Source of the DNA: Pseudomonadota bacterium
GTDB taxonomy: Bacteria > Desulfobacterota > Syntrophia > Syntrophales > JADFWA01
NCBI GenBank assembly: GCA_030612385.1
Contig: JAUWNZ010000001.1
Coordinates: 1 to 20,637, forward strand
Direction of reading: 5' to 3'
Length of the DNA: 20,637 bases
Position 1 is the first letter of the stretch; each line of letters opens with the position of its first letter. A program made the translations under genes and the position numbers. This document shows positions 8,246-16,303 of this stretch, in pieces. The notes under the pieces were generated by a model. That model was not told the origin of the DNA. It saw only the letters and a list, made by a program, of their open reading frames with translations, and did no database searches.

Positions 8246-8337
8246 TTTACGTCCCCTGTCCTGGTTTGAGGTAAAAGAGCCGGGTTTCTCACCTTAGAAG
8301 ACGATATAGATCAGTAAAGGATTAACGGGTTTTTTGA

Positions 8338-9414
8338 ATGGTTGAGATTGGCAGTTTATTTTCGAAGAAGCTGGTTGCCGGACTTGACATAGGGTCGAGT
8401 TCCCTGAAATTGGTGGAGATACTGGATACTGCTAAAGGATATTTTCTGAGCAGTTTTTCCCAGACTGCATTGGATAGAGGTGTGATAGTCGATGGTGTAT
8501 TGCGTGAGCCGGATGCGCTTTCCCGAAAAATCAAGGGGATTTTCAAGGCCTCCGGCTGTAAAACCAAAAGGATTGTAACTTCTCTTTCAGGACACCCTGT
8601 CATTGTCAAAAGGGTAGGATTCCCAAAGATGGATAAGGAGGAATTACGCGATCTGATAAATGATGAGGCAGAAAAATATCTGCCTTTCGATGATATGGAG
8701 GATGTAAATTTCGATTTTCAGATGTTGGGTGATAGTGATGTCAATCCAACCCAGATGGACGTGCTTATCGTCGCGGCGAAGAAGGATATTATAGATAGAT
8801 ACACAGATGCGATCGAGAAAGCCGGGCTTAAAGCGCTCATTATGGATGTCGACTCCTTTGCCCTGGAAACCATGTATGAAACGAATTATGATTTCGAAGA
8901 GGGTGACATCGTCGTTCTGGTGAATATTGGGGCGAGTATGACAAATATCAATGTCCTCAAAAGCGGAGGCTCCATCTTTACAAGGGATTTTTCAATGGGG
9001 GGAACAGGCATAACGGAAGCCATGCGGGAAAAGATGGGAGTGACCTTTGAAGATGCGCAAGCGACCATACTCGAGGTTGGAAGAATGGATGAAGCCGGGG
9101 GAAGTAAATTGAGGAAGGATCTGATTGATTGTGCCGCCCCTGTTTTTTCAGAGATTGAAAGATCTGTTGATTATTTCAGGTCAACCTATATGGGTGAGTA
9201 TATCAAACGTGTGCTTGTCAGTGGCGGGTGCGCAAAGATTCCGGGATTGGTCGGCGCCCTGTCTCAAAGATTGGACATTGAAGCGGAGATAGTCAATCCA
9301 TTTAAAAACATATCCTATGATAAAAAAACTTTTGACTCAGCGTATATAGAAGATATCGGTCCGGTGGCGGCAGTGGGGGTGGGACTGGCCCTCAGAAGGA
9401 TAGACGACAGATGA
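8338..9414 (+). CDS. pilM: Type IV pilus assembly protein PilM (actin-like ATPase)
   Basis: PilM is a cytoplasmic actin/FtsA-like nucleotide-binding protein that holds the N-terminal tail of PilN and couples the assembly ATPases to the inner-membrane platform. The 358 residues show the actin-fold motifs: phosphate-1 LDIGSSSLKLVEI near residues 15-28, phosphate-2 VLVNIGASMTNINVL near 197-211, and the adenosine motif VLVSGGCAKIPGLVGAL near 294-310. ATG 8338 follows a modest GGAT site. Its stop overlaps the pilN start (ATGA), and five genes follow without a gap: pilM-N-O-P-Q. Confidence 0.95.
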   Translation: MVEIGSLFSKKLVAGLDIGSSSLKLVEILDTAKGYFLSSFSQTALDRGVIVDGVLREPDALSRKIKGIFKASGCKTKRIVTSLSGHPVIVKRVGFPKMDKEELRDLINDEAEKYLPFDDMEDVNFDFQMLGDSDVNPTQMDVLIVAAKKDIIDRYTDAIEKAGLKALIMDVDSFALETMYETNYDFEEGDIVVLVNIGASMTNINVLKSGGSIFTRDFSMGGTGITEAMREKMGVTFEDAQATILEVGRMDEAGGSKLRKDLIDCAAPVFSEIERSVDYFRSTYMGEYIKRVLVSGGCAKIPGLVGALSQRLDIEAEIVNPFKNISYDKKTFDSAYIEDIGPVAAVGVGLALRRIDDR

Positions 9415-9956
9415 TAAAAATAAATCTTCTTCCCTATTTTGAAGCGCAAAAAGAGGAGGTCCTCAAACGGCAGATTATCTTTATATCGGTTCCCTTTGTG
9501 GTGTTTCTTCTTATTATAGTTTTTTTGCATGCGCACATGACAACAAGCATAAACAAGCTTGAAAAAGGGGTTCAGGAAGCTGAGGAGCAATTGAAGATCC
9601 TGACAAAGATCACGGGAGATGTTGAAAATGTCAAAAAAGACAAAGAAATATTTAAGAAGAAACTGGGAATTATAAAAAAACTGGGAAGCAATAGACTGGA
9701 TACAGTTCTTTTTTTAGATGATTTGACAATGCGGGTGCCTGAGGGACATGTCTGGATTACAACTCTTTCCGAGGCCGAGACGACTCTGAGTCTGAAGGGT
9801 GTTGCCAGGAATAATTCAGCAATTTCCGATTTCATGAGAAATCTTGAAGGATCTCGATTCATAAGATCTGTAGATCTAATTTCATCGAAACAGACCATCA
9901 TTTCCGGCATTAAATTAAAAGAATTCACATTATCGTGCAATACGGAGAAGGGGTAG
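9411..9956 (+). CDS. pilN: Type IV pilus assembly protein PilN
   Basis: PilN is a bitopic inner-membrane protein of the pilus alignment complex. It starts with MIKINLLP, the conserved cytoplasmic tail that docks in PilM, followed by one membrane helix at about residues 24-44 (IIFISVPFVVFLLIIVFLHA), a coiled-coil segment (about 48-95) and a periplasmic ferredoxin-like domain (DDLTMRVPEGHVWITTL, VARNNSAISDFMRNLE). At 181 residues it has the usual length. It overlaps pilM by 4 bases and ends 3 bases before pilO, so translation is probably coupled. Confidence 0.94.
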   Translation: MIKINLLPYFEAQKEEVLKRQIIFISVPFVVFLLIIVFLHAHMTTSINKLEKGVQEAEEQLKILTKITGDVENVKKDKEIFKKKLGIIKKLGSNRLDTVLFLDDLTMRVPEGHVWITTLSEAETTLSLKGVARNNSAISDFMRNLEGSRFIRSVDLISSKQTIISGIKLKEFTLSCNTEKG

Positions 9957-9959
9957 AGA

Positions 9960-10565
9960 GTGGCAATCACGCTGGATGATATAAAAAATATGTCCACGAT
10001 GCGCAAGGTCACGCTTGTTTGTATTATCCTGCTTCTCTTTGCGTACTTATATTATTCCTATTTTTATCAAGCCGCGTTTGAAAAGAAAGGGAAGCTTGGG
10101 GTAAGATTGTCGAGCCTTCAGCAGGAGATAGCCGAAAAGCAGATTATTGCGAACCAGATAGAGAAATATAAAAAGGAACGGGATGCCCTGAAGGAAGACC
10201 TGCGAGTGGCCCTGACCAGACTTCCAGAGCAGAAAGAAATACCCGGCCTCCTGGATTCCGTCTCTGAGGCTGGGAGGAGATTATATCTTGAATTTTTGCT
10301 TTTTGAACCGATGGGGCCTGTTCCAAGGGAATTTTACGCTGAGGTTCCCGTCAAGGTCGAGGTGATCGGTGGCTATCACAATATCGTCTTCTTTTTTGAA
10401 AAGGTCGCAAAGCTTCCACGGATCGTGAATATTACAGATATTTCTATTAAAAGGGGAAATATAAAGAGTGAGATTGATTCTTTGACCGCTTCCTGTCTTG
10501 TCAAGACTTATATGTTTTTGGAAAAAGAGGATGAAAAGAAGGCGGCTGTTCCAGGCTCCAAATAG
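9960..10565 (+). CDS. pilO: Type IV pilus assembly protein PilO
   Basis: PilO pairs with PilN in the inner membrane and contacts PilP in the periplasm. The 201-residue protein has one membrane helix near residues 18-36 (VTLVCIILLLFAYLYYSYFY), a coiled coil (about 45-85) and a periplasmic domain with the family-type RLPEQKEIPGLLDSVSEAGR and GGYHNIVFFFEKVAKLPRIV segments. The start is GTG at 9960, well placed behind GGAGAAGGGG. It lies between pilN and pilP. Confidence 0.94.
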   Translation: MAITLDDIKNMSTMRKVTLVCIILLLFAYLYYSYFYQAAFEKKGKLGVRLSSLQQEIAEKQIIANQIEKYKKERDALKEDLRVALTRLPEQKEIPGLLDSVSEAGRRLYLEFLLFEPMGPVPREFYAEVPVKVEVIGGYHNIVFFFEKVAKLPRIVNITDISIKRGNIKSEIDSLTASCLVKTYMFLEKEDEKKAAVPGSK

Positions 10566-10583
10566 AAATTGGGAATTTTTCAT

Positions 10584-11063
10584 ATGAAGGCAATAGATAC
10601 TCTTTTAAAGTTTACAATTGTGGTTGTTCTGAGTCTGTCTGTGGGCCTGTGGGCTTATATGGGATATTGTGATGACGGAGAAGAGGGCAGTTCCGCATCT
10701 TACAGTTACAATCCCACAGGAAAACCTGATCCATTCAAACCTTTCATTGAGATAACCACCACGGGGGGGGTGGAAGAGAGGTTAACTCCCCTGCCACCTT
10801 TGCAAAGATACGGCATAGAAGAGTTCAGTCTGGTGGGAGTTGCCTGGAGTAACAGAAAGAGAATCGCCATGGTGGAAAATTCAGCGGGGAAAACTTACTT
10901 CCTTTATAAGGGCGCCCGGATCGGCGTTAACAAAGGCAGGGTGGTGAAGATACTCTCAGATCGGGTGATTGTTGAGGAGAGTCTTAGAGACCCCTCGGGG
11001 AAGACGGATAAACAACGCGTAGTCCTTCAGCTTCGCACAGATGAAAACGGGGGAAAACCATGA
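10584..11063 (+). CDS. pilP: Type IV pilus assembly protein PilP
   Basis: PilP is a periplasmic protein that links the PilNO complex to the PilQ secretin. I take ATG 10584 rather than an in-frame TTG at 10569, giving 159 residues with an N-terminal hydrophobic segment (residues 8-24). A linker with NPTGKPDPFKPF follows, and then the C-terminal beta domain (LVGVAWSNRKRIAMVE, GKTYFLYKGARIGVNKGRV). Many PilP proteins are lipoproteins. Here Cys29 follows MGY, not a good lipobox, so lipidation is uncertain. The stop overlaps the pilQ start by 4 bases. Confidence 0.9.
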   Translation: MKAIDTLLKFTIVVVLSLSVGLWAYMGYCDDGEEGSSASYSYNPTGKPDPFKPFIEITTTGGVEERLTPLPPLQRYGIEEFSLVGVAWSNRKRIAMVENSAGKTYFLYKGARIGVNKGRVVKILSDRVIVEESLRDPSGKTDKQRVVLQLRTDENGGKP

Positions 11064-12808
11064 TGAAAAAGAAATTCTTAATATCCCTTTCTTTTTTGGT
11101 CTGCTTTGTGTTTTTATTCGGGTGTGTCACCACTAAGAGTGGCCGGCTTCAGCCAAAGGCCGGCGCCGGGAGTGAAAGTGAGAATACCGGCAACATGGGA
11201 AGAGCGGGCATTCCAACTGCGAATGATGGGTGCCTTGAAGAAATAACCTTTGACAGAGTGAAAGGTGAGGAGAGACTTATCCTTTGTGTTTCAAGACTTT
11301 CCGGTTTTAATGTGGAGAGGATTTCTGAAGAGACCCTCATGATTAAACTGGCAAACATGTTGGTCCATGCGGAGCTGATGAGAAGGTTCAGCGAAGATTC
11401 ATCACGAGTCATAGATTATGCCATGCCGCTTCAAAAGACGATAGGAGGTGAAAAGTGGGTCTACCTTGAGATTGTGTTGAAAAAGATTGTCCCTTACAGC
11501 GTAAAGGAGGGAAAGAAAAGGATTGTTATTGCCTTTGACGCTTCCGCTATTCCTCGCAGTTCCCCCACGGTAGTGAAAGAGGCCTCCGCCGGTAAAAAGG
11601 ATGACATAAAAGAGGAAACGGCGCCGCCCGCAGGATTCTCTTATTTGACGAGGAAGCCGCTGCAGGAGAAAAAAGAGGAGAAGACAGGAGCATCAAAAGA
11701 ATATACCGGTGAGAAAATCACACTCGATTTTCAAGACGCCGACATAAAAGATGTGCTTAGATTGATATCTGAAGTGAGTAATTTCAATATCGTCACGGCC
11801 CCGGACGTCAAGGGGAATGTAAGCATTAATATGAAAAAGGTCCCCTGGGATCAGTCCCTCGATACTATTTTGGAGGTAAACAGCCTTAGCAAGAAGGTAT
11901 CCGGGAATGTTATCACCATCTTCACGCTGGCAACAGTGAATAAAATGGATGAGGATCGGAGGAAAGCGGAGGAAACCCAGCGGGAGAAGGATGCGGCTGA
12001 AGGGAAGCTGCGTCAGATATCTATCGAGGCGAAGATTGTTGAGGTGACTACAACATTTGCAAGAGATCTGGGAGTTCAGTGGGGTGCCGGTTATAAAGGC
12101 CATTGGAATAATGCCGACTTCGGCATCCTGGGCGGGACCAATCCATCGGGCGGCGTTACATCGCTTCCAGTTCCAGGCATAGGATTGACCGGTGACCGTC
12201 TGGCGGTTAATTTCCCAATTGCCGTTGAAGCGCCATCCATCGGGGTTGCAATTGGAGGATCACATGCTATTTTGAATGCGCAGTTACGAGCCCTTGAGGA
12301 TACGGGAAAAGGGAAGATAATATCTTCACCAAAGGTGACAACCCTCGATAATGTGAAGGCAACGATAGAGCAGGGGGAGGAGATTCCTTATGTAAAGATT
12401 GAAGAAGGGGGCGCAACTCCAACGGTAGAATTCAAGAAGGCAGTCTTGAAATTGGAGGTAACACCCACCATTACTCCAGATGGGAAAATTTCAATGAAGA
12501 TCGATGCCCATAACGATTATGCGGACTGGTCCAAGCAGGTTCAAGAGAACCCTCCCATAGTCACAAACTCGGTAAACTCAACTGTGGTGGTAAAGGATGG
12601 GGATACAATTGTGATTGGAGGAATTTATAAGTCGAGTGAGTTAGAGGGCACAAGCGGTGTTCCCTGGCTTTCCAGGATACCTGTCCTGGGATGGCTGTTT
12701 AAGACTGAGCATAAAACAAGAGAGAAGAGGGAAATCTTGATCTTCATTACCCCGAGGATCATCGGTGAGACACTAAAAGGAGAGTATGCTAAGGAAAATT
12801 TCCAGTGA
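11060..12808 (+). CDS. pilQ: Type IV pilus secretin PilQ
   Basis: PilQ forms the outer-membrane ring through which the pilus emerges. The 582-residue protein has a signal peptide ending in a good lipobox (FLFGC, Cys22), an AMIN-like domain (about 50-170), a charged low-complexity linker, an N0/STN domain (ITLDFQDADIKDVLRLISEVSNF region, about 215-290) and a secretin domain beginning near QISIEAKIVEVTTTFARDLG. The secretin signature near the C-terminus is VPWLSRIPVLGWLFK, then EILIFITPRII. It is shorter than the large myxobacterial PilQ, with a single visible AMIN region. ATG 11060 and ATG 11063 are adjacent; either could be used. It is the last gene of the pil operon. Confidence 0.95.
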   Translation: MMKKKFLISLSFLVCFVFLFGCVTTKSGRLQPKAGAGSESENTGNMGRAGIPTANDGCLEEITFDRVKGEERLILCVSRLSGFNVERISEETLMIKLANMLVHAELMRRFSEDSSRVIDYAMPLQKTIGGEKWVYLEIVLKKIVPYSVKEGKKRIVIAFDASAIPRSSPTVVKEASAGKKDDIKEETAPPAGFSYLTRKPLQEKKEEKTGASKEYTGEKITLDFQDADIKDVLRLISEVSNFNIVTAPDVKGNVSINMKKVPWDQSLDTILEVNSLSKKVSGNVITIFTLATVNKMDEDRRKAEETQREKDAAEGKLRQISIEAKIVEVTTTFARDLGVQWGAGYKGHWNNADFGILGGTNPSGGVTSLPVPGIGLTGDRLAVNFPIAVEAPSIGVAIGGSHAILNAQLRALEDTGKGKIISSPKVTTLDNVKATIEQGEEIPYVKIEEGGATPTVEFKKAVLKLEVTPTITPDGKISMKIDAHNDYADWSKQVQENPPIVTNSVNSTVVVKDGDTIVIGGIYKSSELEGTSGVPWLSRIPVLGWLFKTEHKTREKREILIFITPRIIGETLKGEYAKENFQ

Positions 12809-13097
12809 AGACCTTACCGCCGCCATCAAAAAATGCGGCTTTCGTATTGAATGAAACTAAAAGAGTTTCTTTCATAGAATTCTGTGGTCGGCGCTATCCG
12901 TCCTACTCAGAGAGAAGATCATCACTTTTTTTTTGCGATGCTGAGTTGTATTTCCTCTTGATCTAACCTCTCATCCCAGATAATAGATTCAGTCCGGTTT
13001 TCATCGATACCGCCTCTATGGTGACGTGCAGTTACTAACCGATTGGACATGGAATCACTATTTTTGACAGGCAGCTTTGTTACACCTTTGATACCAA
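12809..13097. other. Gap between pilQ and queF with possible terminator hairpins
   Basis: No gene is seen in these 289 bases. Just after pilQ a weak stem GCCGC...GCGGC (about 12820-12840) and a better one, GAAACT at 12853-12858 with AGTTTC at 12864-12869, followed by TTTCAT, could end the pil transcript; neither has a long T-run. A T-tract lies at about 12928-12938 without a clear stem. A TTGACA at about 13063-13068 may be a -35 for queF, but no convincing -10 follows. Confidence 0.3.
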
Positions 13098-13442
13098 ATG
13101 GAAACGATAGAAAACAAACATAAAGAGCGTGACTACGAGGTCAATATAAGATTCCCTGAATTTACCTGTCTCTGCCCTGGGACTCTTCTACCCGATTTTG
13201 CTGAAATCACAATTAATTACATACCTGATAAGCTGTTAGTTGAATTAAAATCACTGAAGCTCTACTTGAACTCTTTTCGCAACCAGGAAATATTTCATGA
13301 AGAGGTAGTAAATAAGATACTTAGCGATTTTGTAGAAAAGATTCGCCCTAAGGGAGTTGAAGTTTCGGGAAACTTCAATGTCAGGGGGGGGCTACATACA
13401 ACGGTAAATGCATCATATCCATCTCCATCAACTGACCTTTAG
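13098..13442 (+). CDS. queF: NADPH-dependent preQ0 reductase QueF (short, YkvM type)
   Basis: QueF reduces the nitrile of 7-cyano-7-deazaguanine (preQ0) to the amine preQ1 on the way to queuosine in tRNA. At 114 residues this is the short one-domain type. Catalytic residues are visible: Cys26 in FTCLCP (thioimide nucleophile), Asp33 in PDF, the ELKSLKLY substrate motif with Glu49, and FHEEVV with His67/Glu68. It departs from the usual CPxTGQPDFA by having CPGTLLPDFA. ATG 13098 lacks an obvious ribosome site. No other queuosine gene is adjacent, so it appears to be a single-gene unit. Confidence 0.92.
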   Translation: METIENKHKERDYEVNIRFPEFTCLCPGTLLPDFAEITINYIPDKLLVELKSLKLYLNSFRNQEIFHEEVVNKILSDFVEKIRPKGVEVSGNFNVRGGLHTTVNASYPSPSTDL

Positions 13443-13454
13443 GATTTTATCCCG

Positions 13455-13563
13455 GGTTGCATTCTTTTTTACTTTAATGGACAGGCGTCCTACCCCGCGT
13501 AGCAGGTTGGCGTCTCGCTCGACAGAGTCACTTTTTGAACGCGACTTCGTATTACTCTACATG
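13455..13563. repeat. Dispersed palindromic repeat, copy 2
   Basis: This is a shorter, diverged copy of the element at 7734-7900. Shared words in the same order are GGTTGCATTCTT, CTTTAATGGACAGGCG (13473-13487), TCCTAC, GGCGTCTCG (13509-13517), TCGACAGAG (13519-13527), TTTTTGAA and CTTCGTATTACTCTAC. The perfect 8-bp hairpin of copy 1 is missing; instead the two ends pair imperfectly with each other. It lies just before kdsD. Confidence 0.55.
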
Positions 13564-13586
13564 AAATTTTAACGCTTAAGGAAAAA

Positions 13587-14579
13587 ATGGCGAAAGACCA
13601 GTCAATAAAGCATGCAAGGGAAGTTCTTAAAATAGAGGCGGAAAGCATCTTAAGTCTCATCGATAGAATAGATGAGAACTTCTCCAGGGCAGTTGAGATT
13701 ATTTACCTGAGCAAAGGGAGAGTGATAGTCACGGGGATAGGGAAATCCGGTCTCATCGGGAAGAAAATCGTGGCCACCCTGACCAGCACCGGCACACCTG
13801 CCCTCTTTCTCCATCCTGTGGAGGGGATGCATGGAGATCTTGGCATCGTCACCAGGAATGACGTCGTGCTGGCGATCTCCAACAGCGGTGAGACAGTTGA
13901 ATTAAATACGCTCATTTCCAGAGCCAGGGATATCGGTGTATCCCTGATTGCCTTTACCGGTAATCCTTCCTCGTCCCTCGCCGGTCTGAGTGATGTGGTT
14001 ATAGATGTGGGTGTTGAAAGAGAGGCATGTCCTTTTGGTCTTGCCCCAACATCAAGCACCACAGCATCACTGGCAATGGGTGATGCCCTGGCGGCGGCCC
14101 TTATCAAGAAGAGGAGATTCAACGAGCGGGACTTTCAGAAATTCCATCCGGGAGGAACATTAGGGCAGAGGCTTCTGGCCAGAGTCAGGGATGTAATGAT
14201 CTGTGGGGAACAGATACCCATGATTTATTCCGGCGTCCCCGCATTGCGGGCGGTAGATGAGATCGACAAAAAAAATCTTGGATTTGTATTTGTGACGAAC
14301 AGTGAAAACCGGCTCCTCGGTATCTTGACGGATGGCGATGTAAGGCGCTGCGTGGGGAAGGGAGTAATCTTCGAAGAGAAAAGCGTGGATGATCTGATGA
14401 CAAAATCACCACAAACCATAGATGAGAACGCCTCAATTGCCCAGACTATAGAAGCCATGGAAAAAGATGAGATTACCGCCCTTGCGGTCGTAAATAAGAA
14501 AAACCATCTCAGTGGATATATCCATCTTCATGACATCCTGGGAAGAGGAGGAACATTGAAGATTTCAGCGCCTCACTGA
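13587..14579 (+). CDS. kdsD: D-arabinose 5-phosphate isomerase (KdsD/KpsF family)
   Basis: KdsD interconverts ribulose 5-phosphate and arabinose 5-phosphate, the first step toward Kdo in lipopolysaccharide. The 330 residues show the SIS sugar isomerase domain (GIGKSGLIGKKIVATLTSTG, FLHPVEGMHGDLG, AISNSGETVEL, ACPFGLAPTSSTTA, FHPGGTLGQRLL) and a C-terminal pair of CBS domains (about 205-325; ILTDGDVRR, ALAVVNKKNHLSGYIHLHDIL). ATG 13587 follows TAAGGAAA. It converges on the acyltransferase gene with a 7-base overlap of their ends. Both genes fit outer-membrane lipid/LPS synthesis. GutQ or KpsF paralogues cannot be excluded by sequence alone. Confidence 0.93.
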   Translation: MAKDQSIKHAREVLKIEAESILSLIDRIDENFSRAVEIIYLSKGRVIVTGIGKSGLIGKKIVATLTSTGTPALFLHPVEGMHGDLGIVTRNDVVLAISNSGETVELNTLISRARDIGVSLIAFTGNPSSSLAGLSDVVIDVGVEREACPFGLAPTSSTTASLAMGDALAAALIKKRRFNERDFQKFHPGGTLGQRLLARVRDVMICGEQIPMIYSGVPALRAVDEIDKKNLGFVFVTNSENRLLGILTDGDVRRCVGKGVIFEEKSVDDLMTKSPQTIDENASIAQTIEAMEKDEITALAVVNKKNHLSGYIHLHDILGRGGTLKISAPH

Positions 14580-15262
14580 ATGTGGCCGGCTCTCCTCCAG
14601 TAGCGATCCGCTTTTTCATATCCCGTTATCAATCTTTGTTCGAGATAGTGGCAAATATCTTCAAATTCGTCAGTATCCATTTCTTTGGGAATAAATTCAA
14701 GTGAGCCGAAACGAATCAATATCCTGCTGAAAGGCCGGGGAACCATAAACCTGTCCCAGCTATTGAATATCCAGGGTTTCTCATAGGAGATATATACGGG
14801 GCAAAGGGCAGCCCCCGATTTCTGTGCAAGGGTGATAACGCCCGGTTTAACGACACGAGGCGGGCCCGTGGGTCCATCGACGATATGGGCTCCCAGGCGA
14901 TTTTCAATCGCCCCGGCGATCATCTGTTGTAATGCCTTTCTACCCCCCCGTGAACTGGATCCACGCACCGGTATCCACCCTATTCGCCTGACGACATCGG
15001 CAATGAAGTCTCCATCCCTGCTCTGGCTGATCATTATGCATGGGGATTCATCAAATATTCTGGGCAGATAAAAGCCCCCAAAGAACCTCTGATGCCAGCT
15101 GCACAATATGACCCTGCCGTTACTCTTCAGATGCTCCCTTAACTCCTCTTCGTTTTCAAGTCTAAGTTTGATTGTCTTAGTGTACAGGGCAAGTGCGTAG
15201 TAGGAAAAAGAAGTCAAAATGTGTCGAATTATGAGGTACTTTATCTCCTTTTTGATGCTCAC
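14573..15262 (-). CDS. DUF374 lysophospholipid acyltransferase-like protein
   Basis: The 229-residue product belongs to the DUF374 group related to PlsC/LpxL acyltransferases, which is frequent in Gram-negative bacteria with lipid A. The catalytic-type His is in CSWHQRFF (in place of HxxxxD), and the family stretch VDGPTGPPRVVKPGVITLAQ is clear, followed by SGAALCPVYI. There is no long membrane helix; a weakly hydrophobic N-terminus suggests peripheral attachment. The start is GTG at 15262 with a weak upstream GGACAGA. It is the gene after tRNA-Val on the minus strand but is separated from it by a strong terminator. Its acyl donor and acceptor are unknown; lipid A or phospholipid is inferred. 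Confidence 0.85.
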   Translation of the reverse strand: MSIKKEIKYLIIRHILTSFSYYALALYTKTIKLRLENEEELREHLKSNGRVILCSWHQRFFGGFYLPRIFDESPCIMISQSRDGDFIADVVRRIGWIPVRGSSSRGGRKALQQMIAGAIENRLGAHIVDGPTGPPRVVKPGVITLAQKSGAALCPVYISYEKPWIFNSWDRFMVPRPFSRILIRFGSLEFIPKEMDTDEFEDICHYLEQRLITGYEKADRYWRRAGHIQ

Positions 15263-15300
15263 CTTATTCTGTCCTCAGGGTATTATCAGCTCAGAGACAT

Positions 15301-15331
15301 AAAAAAGGGGCCAATTACCATAATTGCCCCC
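15301..15331 (-). terminator. Intrinsic terminator of tRNA-Val
   Basis: Read on the minus strand, an 11-base arm (15331-15321) and its complement (15317-15307) pair with one G-G mismatch around a TGG loop, followed at once by TTTTTT (15306-15301). It lies 11 bases past the tRNA CCA end. Confidence 0.9.
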
Positions 15332-15342
15332 TCTCATTTCAT

Positions 15343-15417
15343 TGGTAGGCGGTACTGGATTTGAACCAGTGACTTCTACCGTGTGAAGGTAGCACTCTCC
15401 CGCTGAGTTAACCGCCC
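15343..15417 (-). tRNA. tRNA-Val (anticodon CAC)
   Basis: The minus strand folds into a full cloverleaf of 75 nt including an encoded CCA. It has acceptor GGGCGGT/ACCGCCT, D stem ACTC/GAGT, anticodon stem CTACC/GGTAG with loop TTCACAC (anticodon CAC, reads GUG), a 5-base variable loop, T stem ACTGG/CCAGT with TTCAAAT, and discriminator A. The first acceptor pair is G-U rather than G-C. A promoter lies directly upstream and a terminator directly downstream, so it is a single-gene transcription unit. Confidence 0.96.
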
Positions 15418-15427
15418 ACTTTTGATT

Positions 15428-15456
15428 AATATAACCCAAAGGGATCTCTTTTTCAA
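15428..15456 (-). promoter_or_regulatory. sigma70-type promoter of tRNA-Val
   Basis: On the minus strand TTGAAA (15456-15451) and TATATT (15433-15428) are separated by 17 bases, and the tRNA 5' end is 11 bases after the -10. This is a near-consensus housekeeping promoter, consistent with a stable RNA gene. Confidence 0.75.
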
Positions 15457-15738
15457 GAGAAAAAGCGTGACATGTCTGAATGGGTTCTAAGCCCTTATTG
15501 AATCGCCTGCGCGCATAGTTCAGTGATAAAAATGGGTTTGATGTCAAGTTTTCAGCATAAACTTCGCAAATTAAGGTAACAACATCGGACAGAGAAAGAC
15601 CATTGCTTCGGCGCCTGATTCTTTTAAAACCACCTCCCGTTAAAGATGTTAATACAATAAATTTACACAAAAAAACTTGACAGTGTCAGATTGCGATGGT
15701 AGCAGTAATTAAGAAAATTACAATAAGGAGATTGTATT
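15457..15738. promoter_or_regulatory. Divergent intergenic region with palindrome over a -35 box
   Basis: No gene is supported between the tRNA promoter and the next start. At 15677-15682 lies TTGACA, a consensus -35 for the + strand, and it is embedded in a perfect palindrome TGACA-G-TGTCA (15678-15688). The -10 at a 17-base spacing is poor (TAGCAG), which would suit a regulated promoter. The ribosome site AAGGAG precedes the ATG at 15739. A regulator binding here is inference. Confidence 0.4.
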
Positions 15739-16032
15739 ATGAAAGCAGGCGTCGTTTTTACCGGAACAGGTCCAATTCTCATTTTAACCTCTTACGATTC
15801 CTTAACCCACCCTGAACTTGCAAAGAAATTAGCTGCCAAGAGAATAAAGAAATTTATTGCCAGTGAGGTTTCGATGGATAAGGTCAAAGAAAAGTACGGG
15901 GAGACCTTTAATGTCATCATGGAAGATCTCAAACAGACAGATGACTTGAGGGTTCTTGACTTCGATGGTCACACTATTTTTCTCAATTTTGACTTCAAGG
16001 AAATGGGGAAGCCTATTTTTTACGAACCATAG
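15739..16032 (+). CDS. Small conserved-looking protein of unknown function
   Basis: I do not recognise a characterised family. The 97-residue protein starts MKAGVVFTGTGPILILTSYD and ends in GKPIFYEP. It is mixed alpha/beta in character, with no signal peptide, membrane helix, cysteine or metal motif, so it is probably a soluble cytoplasmic protein. Charged helical segments (KKLAAKRIKKFIA, MDKVKEKYG) alternate with hydrophobic strands. A good ribosome site (AATAAGGAG) and normal codon use support it as a real gene. It stands alone between tRNA-Val (divergent) and the crotonase gene (same strand, 271 bases away). Confidence 0.75.
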   Translation: MKAGVVFTGTGPILILTSYDSLTHPELAKKLAAKRIKKFIASEVSMDKVKEKYGETFNVIMEDLKQTDDLRVLDFDGHTIFLNFDFKEMGKPIFYEP

Positions 16033-16303
16033 AACCATAGTAAGTCGCCAGTATGGCTACAATAAACACCATCCAGCGTCAGGCCCGAAAATTGGCAGTA
16101 TCCGAAATGTCGTGATGCAGGTTCACGGGGATAAGGCTGTTGCAGTGTCTGTCGTAAAATAAGTTATGCAATCAGGCGCTCAGCTTCAAGGTTGGGTTTC
16201 GTTGATACTCTCCCGCAAAACCACGGGGATACAGCTGTGTTGCTGGTGTGGTGTAACTACGTGTGCCACATAGTGTTTTTAGCAAGTCGAGGAGAAATAT
16301 CAT

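Noticed and set aside
12809..13097. A preQ1 riboswitch upstream of queF
   Set aside because: I looked for the conserved C-rich loop and A-rich tail of preQ1-I near the ribosome site and found neither.
15275..15670. A 131-codon minus-strand ORF covering tRNA-Val
   Set aside because: It reads straight through the tRNA, its promoter and its terminator; the VNSAGECYLHTVEVTGSNPV-like part is the well-known false translation of a tRNA gene.
15956..16162. A 68-codon ORF overlapping the end of the unknown 97-residue gene
   Set aside because: It starts inside the real gene in another frame and has no ribosome site. The tail after 16040 looks faintly protein-like, but I recognise no family, so the 16033-16303 gap is left without a gene.
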